Source of the DNA: SZUA-430 sp044220975
Lineage (GTDB): Bacteria > Pseudomonadota > Alphaproteobacteria > Micropepsales > Micropepsaceae
Reading direction: 5' to 3'
DNA: 24,803 bases
Assembly: GCA_044220975.1 (NCBI GenBank)
Contig: JBGAPZ010000055.1
Coordinates: 1-24,803, forward strand
Part shown: one piece after another, positions 1 to 6,528 of the stretch
How the letters are laid out: each line of letters opens with the position of its first letter
Position numbering within the stretch: the stretch's first letter is position 1
Notes under the pieces: model-generated
Told to the model about the DNA's origin: nothing
Database searches by the model: none
The model's input: the letters and a program-made list of their open reading frames with translations, nothing else
Translations under genes and position numbers: made by a program

Positions 1-116
1 AGTAGCCGCCGACCCGTGCTCCGGATGCAGGGGTGGGGCGTGAGACTGCTTGCGTCGACCAACATGCCCTGACACGCTAGCTCCAACCGCTATTTGTCAC
101 CGAAGGAATTGAGCCC

Positions 117-1865
117 ATGTTCGATGTCATAATCCGCAACGGTCTCGTCGTCGACGGTACCGGGGCTGAGCGCCGCGTCGCCGACGTTGCCGTGAAGAAC
201 GGCGTCGTCGCCAAAGTCGCCCCGCAGATTGCGGAGAAGGGTAAGCGCGAAGTCGATGCGACCGGGCTCGTCGTGGCCCCCGGCTGGGTCGACATCCATA
301 CGCACTACGATGGTCAGGCGACCTGGGATGACGAATTGGGCCCTTCGGCTTGGCACGGCGTCACCACGCTCGTCATGGGAAATTGCGGCGTCGGTTTCGC
401 GCCGGTGAAGTCCGACAAGCACGATTGGCTCATCGCCCTGATGGAAGGTGTGGAAGACATTCCCGGTTCCGCGCTCACCGAAGGCATGACGTGGGGCTGG
501 GAGAGCTTTCCCGAATATCTCGACGCCTTGGAAAAGATGCCGCGTTCGGTGGACGTCGCCGCGCAAGTCCCGCATGGCGCAGTGCGCGCCTATGTGATGG
601 GCGAGCGTGCGAACGACCGCACAGCGACACCCGCCGACATCGCAGAGATGGCGAAGATTGTGGAAGAGGGGATGCGCGCAGGCGCTCTCGGCTTCTCGAC
701 ATCGCGCACGATTTTGCATCGCGCGAAAGATGGCGTGCCGGTTCCCGGCACGTGGGCGGACGCCGACGAATTGGAAGCGATCGCGGCCGCGATGGGGAGA
801 GCCGGCCACGGCGTGTTCGAGCTTGCCTCCGACATGGCGCCCGCCGCTGACGAGTTCGCCTGGATGGGGCGCATGTCGCGCGAGAGCGGTGTGCCGGTGA
901 CGTTTGCGATGCTGCAAAGCCCGATGCATCCGAATGGTTGGCGCGAAATGCTGAACATGGCGACAGCAGCGAACGGCGACGGCGCGAACGTCTATGCGCA
1001 GATCGCAATCCGCCCGACCGGTCTCGTGCTCGGCTGGGAGTCGACGGTCAATCCGTTCACTTTCCAGCCGTCGTATCAGGCGATTGCGCATTTGCCGGTG
1101 AAAGAGCGGCTGGAGCGTTTGCGCGATCCGGACGTGCGTGCACGCATCCTTGCCGAGCGGCCGCCGATCGAAGGTGAGCTTGCGGTGCTGCGTATGATCT
1201 TGGCGCAGGGCTTCGATCGCATGTTCCGGCTGATGACGCCGAATGGCCCGGACTATGAGCCGGCGCCGGATGCGTCTGTCGCCGCGCTTGCGAAGCGCAC
1301 CGGCCAAGACCCGCGCGCGATCGTCTATGACATGCTTATGGAAAACGACGGTCGCGGTTACGTCTATCTGCCGCTTTTGAATTACGCGGAGTTCAACTTC
1401 GACCACATCCACGAAATGTTGCAGTCGGACCGCACGGTGCTGTCGCTCTCGGACGGCGGCGCGCATTGCGGCGTCATCTGCGACGCAAGTTTTCCGACCT
1501 ATCTGCTGACCCACTGGGTGCGCGACCGCAATCGCGGCGCGCGCATTACGCTGGAGCAGGCGGTGAAGCGTCAGTGCCATGACACTGCGCGGCTTTACGG
1601 ACTGCACGATCGCGGCACGCTCACACCGGGCCAGCGCGCGGACATCAACGTCATCGATCTTGAGAGGTTGGCGATCGACGCCCCGCAAATCGCCTACGAC
1701 CTGCCGGCCGGTGGGCGTCGTCTCATCCAACGCGCGAAGGGCTATCGGCATACGTTTGTCGCGGGCACCGAGACGTTCCGCGACGGTGTGTCGACCGGCG
1801 CGAAGCCTGGAAAACTCGTCCGCGGCACGCAGCGGGCGGATGGACTGGCTGCAGCGGCCGAGTAG
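117..1865 (+). CDS. N-acyl-D-amino-acid deacylase family amidohydrolase
   Basis: A 582-residue metal-dependent amidohydrolase of the D-aminoacylase type (amidohydrolase_3). The family hydrolyses N-acyl-D-amino acids or related amides in the cytoplasm. The N-terminal segment forms the usual small beta domain, then the metal motif HTHYDG begins at residue 61 (H61, H63). GNCG at 88-91 supplies the cysteine (C90) that in D-aminoacylases is a zinc ligand. A late DGGAHCG motif lies near residue 446 and carries the expected catalytic aspartate. Full length is somewhat longer than classical D-aminoacylases (about 480 residues), as is common in this branch. The start is supported by AAGGA at 103-107, nine bases ahead of the ATG. 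The true substrate cannot be read from the sequence. No operon partner lies downstream; the next gene is 252 bases away. Confidence 0.88.
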   Translation: MFDVIIRNGLVVDGTGAERRVADVAVKNGVVAKVAPQIAEKGKREVDATGLVVAPGWVDIHTHYDGQATWDDELGPSAWHGVTTLVMGNCGVGFAPVKSDKHDWLIALMEGVEDIPGSALTEGMTWGWESFPEYLDALEKMPRSVDVAAQVPHGAVRAYVMGERANDRTATPADIAEMAKIVEEGMRAGALGFSTSRTILHRAKDGVPVPGTWADADELEAIAAAMGRAGHGVFELASDMAPAADEFAWMGRMSRESGVPVTFAMLQSPMHPNGWREMLNMATAANGDGANVYAQIAIRPTGLVLGWESTVNPFTFQPSYQAIAHLPVKERLERLRDPDVRARILAERPPIEGELAVLRMILAQGFDRMFRLMTPNGPDYEPAPDASVAALAKRTGQDPRAIVYDMLMENDGRGYVYLPLLNYAEFNFDHIHEMLQSDRTVLSLSDGGAHCGVICDASFPTYLLTHWVRDRNRGARITLEQAVKRQCHDTARLYGLHDRGTLTPGQRADINVIDLERLAIDAPQIAYDLPAGGRRLIQRAKGYRHTFVAGTETFRDGVSTGAKPGKLVRGTQRADGLAAAAE

Positions 1866-1996
1866 GGCGATGCCTGCTCTTGCAAGTGATGGAAGGTTCT
1901 CGGGCCTGCGTCCCTAGGGCCTCATTTTCCGACGCGCACGAATCTGGTGCCAGGTTGAGTTGTGGTTTTTGGATCGCAACGGGTCGCTCATTAAGT

Positions 1997-2029
1997 TTTT
2001 CGTAACCATTTGGGCGGAGCGTACGAAAA
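1997..2029. repeat. Perfect 8-bp inverted repeat upstream of the outer membrane protein gene
   Basis: TTTTCGTA at 1997-2004 is matched by its exact complement TACGAAAA at 2022-2029, with a 17-base spacer. It lies in an AT-richer part of the 252-base gap before the outer membrane protein gene, about 90 bases ahead of its ATG. It could be an operator for a dimeric regulator or a hairpin in the leader. Which of these, if either, cannot be decided from the sequence. Confidence 0.4.
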
Positions 2030-2117
2030 TACAAAAGAAGACGTGAATCGGGGTGTCCTTCTGAAGGGAGAATCGGGTCTAGCGGCCCGATTGGATATTT
2101 CTCAGGGGGCTACACTA

Positions 2118-2822
2118 ATGAGGAAAAGATACCTGCTCGCATCGGCCGCGGTTGCGGCACTTGCATCGAGCGGACAAGCAGATGCAGGCGACTTGTACGT
2201 GAGCGTCCTGGGAGGTGCGAACTGGTTAGCTGATCAGTCAGTTCTCATCACCAGCGGTACGGACGTGAATTTCAACTACGAAGGCGACACCGGCTTTTTC
2301 TTGGGTGGCGCGATCGGTGTCCATCTCGACAAGTGGGCTCATGGTCTTCGTGCCGAGCTTGAGGCGTCATATCGACGGAACGACCTCAACGGTCACTGGA
2401 TTTCATCGGGCAGCGATACCGGCGCGATCAACGGCAACGTTTCGACGTTCGCGCTGATGGTGAATGCTTGGTACGACATCGATATCGGTCAAAAGTTTGT
2501 CCCGTATGTCGGCGGCGGCGTGGGCTGGGCTCGCCAGCGCGCGGACGTCGAGCTTCTGACGTCGAGTGGCTCTTTGCGATCTTCGGGCGCCACGGAATTG
2601 GAAAATGCCGGATTCGCTTGGCACGTCGGCGTCGGCTTCAACTACGCAGTATCGCCCGGCGTCAATGTGGGCCTCGGCTATCGCTACGGCTCCGACCCGA
2701 ACTTGACTGGCTTCAAAGAGGGCGGCGAGTTCGGCGGTGAAGGCTTCGGCGGCGAGAATTCCTATTCCGTCGACAATGAGAGTCACTCAGTTGCGATCAA
2801 CTTGACGGTCGATATCGACTGA
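2118..2822 (+). CDS. Outer membrane beta-barrel protein (Opa/OmpA-like porin family)
   Basis: A 234-residue predicted outer membrane protein. An N-terminal signal peptide (MRKRYLLASAAVAALASS, probably cut after ADA near residue 23) is followed by alternating beta-strand segments typical of the eight-stranded Opa/Omp25-like barrel: GGANWL, FFLGGAIGVHL, LRAELEASYRR, FVPYVGGGVGWA and VNVGLGYRYG. A glycine- and glutamate-rich surface-loop-like stretch lies near residues 195-215. The last strand (SVAINLTVDID) ends in Asp rather than the usual aromatic residue. The open frame continues upstream to 2010, but the ATG at 2118 begins the signal peptide and has AGGGGG at 2104-2109, so I chose it. A strong terminator follows, so this is probably a single-gene transcript. 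The role is likely structural or permeability-related; no substrate is suggested. Confidence 0.85.
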   Translation: MRKRYLLASAAVAALASSGQADAGDLYVSVLGGANWLADQSVLITSGTDVNFNYEGDTGFFLGGAIGVHLDKWAHGLRAELEASYRRNDLNGHWISSGSDTGAINGNVSTFALMVNAWYDIDIGQKFVPYVGGGVGWARQRADVELLTSSGSLRSSGATELENAGFAWHVGVGFNYAVSPGVNVGLGYRYGSDPNLTGFKEGGEFGGEGFGGENSYSVDNESHSVAINLTVDID

Positions 2823-2857
2823 GTCTGCGGCTGGAAAGTTGCATGCCGTGCGAGTGT

Positions 2858-2890
2858 GAAGCGGGTCTGCAGAGCCCGCTTCTTTTTTTT
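2858..2890 (+). terminator. Rho-independent terminator after the outer membrane protein gene
   Basis: GAAGCGGG (2858-2865) pairs perfectly with CCCGCTTC (2875-2882), and eight T residues follow directly (2883-2890). There is no comparable T tract on the other strand, so it serves plus-strand transcription from the gene ending at 2822. Confidence 0.93.
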
Positions 2891-2957
2891 GCGCGCGATG
2901 TGCTGCTGCGGTTGCAGGCTAAGATCCAGAGCGGCTCAGCTTGTCCATCAAGTGCGA

Positions 2958-3611
2958 TTAAGGCGTGGCGGCGGCCTGGCGAAGTTTCTCCTCGAGAGCC
3001 TCGAGCGGCTTGTCCATTACCGTGAGATGCGCGGGCAATTCGAGCGAACGTTTGGCCGGCGCGGTGACGACGCGTGCGGGTGCAGCTTTCGCGGCGTGGC
3101 TCTCGACGAGAAGCTCGACGATATCGCCCTTCTCATCGAGGAGGTGAACAAGCGAAAAGTCGAGGCACGGAAACGTGTCGTGCGCATAGAAATCCTGGCC
3201 GGTGATGAAGACAATGCGACCGTCTTGAAGCTCGAACGCGTAGGCCGCGCCTTCGTCTTCGACTTCGTCGAATTCCACAAAACGCGTCGCTTTAATGCCG
3301 TAGACGTCGGCCGCGTTCCGGCGCAGCGCTGACTCGAACTGTTGGCGGGCTGCTTTCGATTGCCTACGCAGATCCCAATAGGCCCAACCAACCAGCACCG
3401 CGCCGATGAAGAGCCAGGTCAGGGTGGCGACCCAGAACTGCTTGTCGGTCCCCCATGGCGTGAGCAGCCATAGGCCGATGAACAATCCACCCGCGATAAT
3501 AAGGTTGGTGAAGCGGCGGCCACCGCTCAGCCGGATGCGATCGCGCAAGTGTTCCGCCTCGGCGGAAGTCAGGGCGCGGCGCGACGGCTGCAACAAGGAC
3601 GACTTGGTCAC
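2958..3611 (-). CDS. Unknown membrane protein with two transmembrane segments
   Basis: A 217-residue protein I do not recognise. After a charged N-terminus (about 40 residues) it has two hydrophobic segments (around FTNLIIAGGLFIGLWLLTPW and FWVATLTWLFIGAVLVGWAY), then a basic, probably coiled stretch (RRQSKAARQQFESALRR), and a soluble C-terminal half with several beta-strand-like segments. The frame could begin at 3683, but the GTG at 3611 is preceded by AAGGGGAG at a good distance and removes an implausible Arg/His-rich leader. It stands alone, convergent with the outer membrane protein gene. The arrangement of two membrane helices with a cytoplasmic tail suggests an inner membrane protein, but I cannot assign a function. 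Confidence 0.72.
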   Translation of the reverse strand: MTKSSLLQPSRRALTSAEAEHLRDRIRLSGGRRFTNLIIAGGLFIGLWLLTPWGTDKQFWVATLTWLFIGAVLVGWAYWDLRRQSKAARQQFESALRRNAADVYGIKATRFVEFDEVEDEGAAYAFELQDGRIVFITGQDFYAHDTFPCLDFSLVHLLDEKGDIVELLVESHAAKAAPARVVTAPAKRSLELPAHLTVMDKPLEALEEKLRQAAATP

Positions 3612-3861
3612 GTATGCTCTCCCCTTGGCGCAAGTATCGCGGCGGGGTGTGTGCCGCGCAAGTGCGTGGGGTTTGTGGGTCAATAAGCGACAGTGATTTT
3701 CATCGCTGCTTGCGCTAATTTTCGTGCGACTGCTCTATGTGGGCGGTCGGCATCCTGGTTCGAGCGCGCAGGTTAGGCCAAGATCAAAGACGCATTCGCT
3801 TGGAGGTTGTGCGTAACGCTGGGGCTTGGTGGCAGTTTTCTGCGGGTGTCACGGTTTTGAG

Positions 3862-3905
3862 CGAACGCTTTCCGAACGCATACCGAACGGATTCCGAACG
3901 GATAA
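3862..3905. repeat. Four tandem 11-bp direct repeats (CGAACG core)
   Basis: The core CGAACG occurs at 3862, 3873, 3884 and 3895, exactly 11 bases apart. The units are CGAACGCTTTC, CGAACGCATAC, CGAACGGATTC and CGAACGGATAA. The spacing is close to one helical turn, so bound proteins would sit on the same face of the DNA. They lie 155-200 bases ahead of the Sel1-repeat gene start and just upstream of a possible minus-10 element. This fits an activator or repressor array, but that is inference. Confidence 0.75.
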
Positions 3906-3949
3906 AACCGCTGAATTCTGCCGCGCGTACGCATATAACGGTTTAGATT

Positions 3950-3967
3950 TTGCACTTCGCGGTGCAA
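3950..3967. repeat. Small perfect palindrome (TTGCAC, 6-base spacer, GTGCAA)
   Basis: TTGCAC at 3950-3955 and its complement GTGCAA at 3962-3967 flank TTCGCG. It can form a six-pair hairpin in the leader of the Sel1-repeat gene, or act as a dimer binding site. There is no T tract, so it is not a terminator. Confidence 0.35.
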
Positions 3968-4060
3968 GCAAAGGTTGTGGCCCCTGGTTCCGGCTAGTGT
4001 AAGCCAGTTTGGGGTTCGGTTAAGGTCTTGGCAGCACGGAATCTTCTTGGAGTGTCTTCG

Positions 4061-4780
4061 ATGCGGGCAGTTCTGGCGTTGGTGATTGCAGCGGTCGTGG
4101 CGGCCGCTCTCGCGGGCGCGTTTTTGTGGAAGCGTGGCGATGCGCCGGGCGTCGCTGCGGCACCCCCCGGTGTCACGATGTCGACGCCGATGGGTCAATC
4201 GAAAGATCCGAAGGACCCTGGCGAGAAGATGTTTCGCAACGGGCTCTATCCGGAGGCGCTTGCCTATTGGGAGAAAGAGGCTGCGAAGGGCAATGCACAA
4301 GCCGCGCACCGGCTTGGCGAGGAGTATTTGGATGGCAAGCCCGGTGTAGCGCAGCGCGATTACGACAAGGCGTTCAAGTATCATACTCAGGCTGCGATGG
4401 CGGGCAATGCGCTTTCGATGTTCGACTTGGGTTCGATGCATGAGTTCGGACAGGGAACGGCGCGCAACATCGCCGAAGCGGCGCGGTGGTACGGGCATTC
4501 GGCGCGTTATGGCCTCGCGCAGGGACAGTATAATTACGCGACCATGCTGGAGCGCGGCGAAGGGATCGCTGCCGACGAGGTCGAAGCCTACAAGTTCTTT
4601 GTGCTAGCGGCGCGCGGTGGGTTCACCGGGATTCCGTACGACAGCCAGCACTTCCGCGTCGATTCCAACGCAGCGACACCTGCCGAAGAAATGCAACGCC
4701 GCTTGACGGCAGCGCAAGTGGCCGAGGGCCGTGCGCGGGCGGACGCGTTCAAGGCTCTGACCGGGCCGCTCTCGATCTGA
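4061..4780 (+). CDS. Membrane-anchored Sel1-repeat (TPR-like) protein
   Basis: A 239-residue protein with an N-terminal hydrophobic anchor or uncleaved signal (residues 3-24) followed by a short linker and about three Sel1-like repeats. The repeats are visible as GNAQAAHRLGEEYLDG, GNALSMFDLGSMHEFGQG and GLAQGQYNYATMLERGEG, each ending in the A-x-x-W/F-x-x-x-A pattern. Sel1 repeats form alpha-helical solenoids that bind partner proteins; the repeat domain here should face the periplasm. The ATG at 4061 was chosen over an upstream TTG (4028) because it starts the anchor directly and has GGAG at 4049-4052. Its TGA shares a base with the ATG of the lactone oxidase gene (TGATG), so the two are translationally coupled. 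The partner and process are unknown. Confidence 0.82.
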   Translation: MRAVLALVIAAVVAAALAGAFLWKRGDAPGVAAAPPGVTMSTPMGQSKDPKDPGEKMFRNGLYPEALAYWEKEAAKGNAQAAHRLGEEYLDGKPGVAQRDYDKAFKYHTQAAMAGNALSMFDLGSMHEFGQGTARNIAEAARWYGHSARYGLAQGQYNYATMLERGEGIAADEVEAYKFFVLAARGGFTGIPYDSQHFRVDSNAATPAEEMQRRLTAAQVAEGRARADAFKALTGPLSI

Positions 4781-6078
4781 TGGTCTCTTGGTCGAATTGG
4801 TCGGGCGCGGTTCGTTGCGAACCTCAGCGGGTGGCGCGGCCTGAAACGGAAGCCGAGCTTGCCCAGGTCATGCGCGAAGGCGTGGGGCCGGTGCGGGTGG
4901 TGGGGAGCGGACACTCGTTCACGCCGCTCGGCGACACGTCGGGCACGCTGATCTCGCTCGATGCGTTTTCGGGCGTCGTGTCGGCAGACCCGAATGCGTT
5001 GACCGCAACAGTGAAGGCGGGTTCGAAGATTCATGCGCTCGGGCGGCCGTTGTTCGACCTCGGCCTCGGTTTGAAGAACCAGGGCGATATCGACCGGCAG
5101 GCGATCGGCGGCGCGGTTGGGACCGGGACACATGGGACGGGTCCAACGCTTGGCTCTCTGTCGGCGGAAGTGAAGGGGTTTCGGCTCGTCACGGCTTCGG
5201 GCGAGGTGGTCGATTGTTCGGCGTCGTCGAACGCGGACATGTTCGAGGCCGGGCGGGTGTCGTTCGGGACGCTGGGCGTCATGAGCGAGATCACGATCGG
5301 TGTTCGTAAGGCCTACAAGCTGTGCGAGAAGAATTGGGTCATGCCGTTGGCCGCGTGCTGGCGTGAAATTGCGAAACTGAAAGAGCAGCACCGGCACTTC
5401 GAGTTCTTCTGGTTCCCACACGCGGACGCGGTGGTCGCGAAGTCGCTCGACGAGACAGACGAGGAGGTATCGGCGCCGCTCACGTCCGAGCAGATGCTCG
5501 AGCGCGGCGAGCGCGTCAGCTCGGATCAGCGTGCGTTCAAGATCGGCTGCGAGATCGCGCGGGTGGTTCCCGCACTTTCAGGACGGGTGCAGAAGTTCTT
5601 TACGAGTGCGTCGATGGGGGCCTCGTCGCGGGCGCGTTGGGCGCACGAAATTTTCCCCAGCGCGCGCAACGTCCGCTTCAACGAGATGGAGTACGCGGTG
5701 CCGGCGGCAAACGGCATCGACTGCATCCGCGAAGTGGCGGAGGCGTTCGTCAAGCATAAGCTTCCGGGCGTGTTCCCGATCGAGTTTCGTTATGTGAAGG
5801 CGGACGATATTTGGCTCTCGCCGTTCTACAAGCGCGATGCCGCGACGATTTCCGTGCATCAATACAACCGCCAGCCGTTTGAGCCCCTGTTCGACGTGGC
5901 GGAGGCGATCTTCCGGCGTTATGGCGGGCGGCCGCATTGGGGGAAGCTGCATAGCCTTAAATTCGCCGAACTTGAGCGGCTCTATCCGCGATGGGGCGAC
6001 TATCAGGCGCTCAGGCGTCGGCTTGACCCCCAAGGGAAGCTCACTAACTCATACCTGAGCCAGGTTTTTGGAGTTTGA
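4780..6078 (+). CDS. FAD-dependent sugar-1,4-lactone oxidase family protein (ALO/GULO-like)
   Basis: A 432-residue member of the VAO/PCMH flavoprotein family, closest in architecture to D-arabinono-1,4-lactone and L-gulono-1,4-lactone oxidases. The N-terminal FAD domain has VGSGHS at 41-46, in which H45 is the position that carries covalently bound FAD in this family. GGAVGTGTHGTG near residues 108-119 is the second FAD motif. The C-terminal ALO domain ends with the hallmark HWGK at 386-389, whose residues contact the substrate. Length matches the family. Such enzymes oxidise aldonolactones with O2 or another acceptor; bacterial members often act on other polyols or lactones, so the substrate is not assigned. 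It is coupled to the Sel1 gene by a one-base overlap, and a small membrane protein follows after one base. Confidence 0.85.
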   Translation: MVSWSNWSGAVRCEPQRVARPETEAELAQVMREGVGPVRVVGSGHSFTPLGDTSGTLISLDAFSGVVSADPNALTATVKAGSKIHALGRPLFDLGLGLKNQGDIDRQAIGGAVGTGTHGTGPTLGSLSAEVKGFRLVTASGEVVDCSASSNADMFEAGRVSFGTLGVMSEITIGVRKAYKLCEKNWVMPLAACWREIAKLKEQHRHFEFFWFPHADAVVAKSLDETDEEVSAPLTSEQMLERGERVSSDQRAFKIGCEIARVVPALSGRVQKFFTSASMGASSRARWAHEIFPSARNVRFNEMEYAVPAANGIDCIREVAEAFVKHKLPGVFPIEFRYVKADDIWLSPFYKRDAATISVHQYNRQPFEPLFDVAEAIFRRYGGRPHWGKLHSLKFAELERLYPRWGDYQALRRRLDPQGKLTNSYLSQVFGV

Positions 6079-6079
6079 T

Positions 6080-6295
6080 ATGGCAACGCCACGCCGCCGC
6101 CGCAGTAAACCCGTGGGTTGGATTATCGGAATACCGACTGCGCTCTGCGCGGCCGCATTCACGGCGGTCGCCGACAACATGCTGGGCGCTGCGATCATGG
6201 GCTCGCTGGTGGGGCTTGCGATCGGGATCGGGATCCTTGCGTTCCCGAACCTCGACCGCGGAGGACCTGCCGACGACAACGACTTTTTGCACTAA
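6080..6295 (+). CDS. Small two-helix membrane protein
   Basis: A 71-residue protein with a basic N-terminus (ATPRRRRSKP), two hydrophobic helices (about 14-33 and 36-56) and an acidic tail. The ATG at 6080 follows the lactone oxidase stop by one base and has GGAG at 6070-6073, so it is the third gene of that operon. Its stop codon overlaps the stop of the biotin carrier gene on the other strand within CTAA. I do not recognise a family. It might help anchor or assemble the preceding proteins, which is a guess from position only. Confidence 0.65.
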   Translation: MATPRRRRSKPVGWIIGIPTALCAAAFTAVADNMLGAAIMGSLVGLAIGIGILAFPNLDRGGPADDNDFLH

Positions 6296-6513
6296 CTCTC
6301 AATGTGGGCGATGATGTCGCCTTCGGTGACGGTGTCGCCTTCGCTGACCAAGATGTCGACAATGGTGCAGTCGAGCGGTGCGGGGACTGGGATCTCCATC
6401 TTCATGCTTTCTAAGATGATGATGGGTTCGTCTTCGGAAAGGCGCTGACCCTTTTCGGCGGTGATCTTCCAGACTTTGCCGGTGATCTCGGTTTTGACGG
6501 TGGAGCGGGACAT
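6292..6513 (-). CDS. Stand-alone biotin carboxyl carrier protein (biotin/lipoyl attachment domain)
   Basis: A 73-residue single-domain biotinyl protein. The ESMKM motif at 35-39 places the biotinylated lysine at K38, and flanking strands (EITGKVWKITAEKGQ, GDTVTEGDIIAHIES) match the flattened beta-barrel of this domain. It would shuttle carboxybiotin between a biotin carboxylase and the carboxyltransferase encoded just upstream, whose stop is 15 bases away. The start could also be the adjacent TTG at 6516. The usual N-terminal linker of AccB is missing, as in the short carriers paired with acyl-CoA carboxylases. It is the last gene of the metC-hisI-carboxyltransferase operon. No biotin carboxylase gene is present in the window. 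Confidence 0.88.
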   Translation of the reverse strand: MSRSTVKTEITGKVWKITAEKGQRLSEDEPIIILESMKMEIPVPAPLDCTIVDILVSEGDTVTEGDIIAHIES

Positions 6514-6528
6514 CAAGGACTCGTTTGG

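Larger units (their letters stand above)
3612..4060. other. Non-coding divergent region with tandem repeats and a small palindrome
   Basis: These 449 bases separate the unknown membrane protein (-) from the Sel1-repeat gene (+). I see no convincing gene in them. They hold four 11-bp tandem repeats (3862-3905), a TTGCAC/GTGCAA palindrome (3950-3967), and AT-richer patches. TATAAC at 3934-3939 is a possible minus-10 element, but there is no good minus-35 partner. The region most likely carries the promoters of both flanking genes. Confidence 0.6.

Noticed and set aside
1..72. Open frame from the left edge ending in TGA at 70-72
   Set aside because: It could be the C-terminus of an upstream gene, but only 23 codons are visible with no recognisable motif.
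90..1751. Long minus-strand open frame (553 codons) opposite the amidohydrolase
   Set aside because: Arg/His-rich mirror-frame composition with no domain; the plus-strand frame has clear family motifs.
1911..1918. CCCTAGGG palindrome after the amidohydrolase gene
   Set aside because: Short, without loop or T tract, so it cannot be called a terminator.
3737..3946. 69-codon open frame across the 11-bp repeats
   Set aside because: No ribosome binding site, no motif, and the repeats explain its composition; treated as non-coding.
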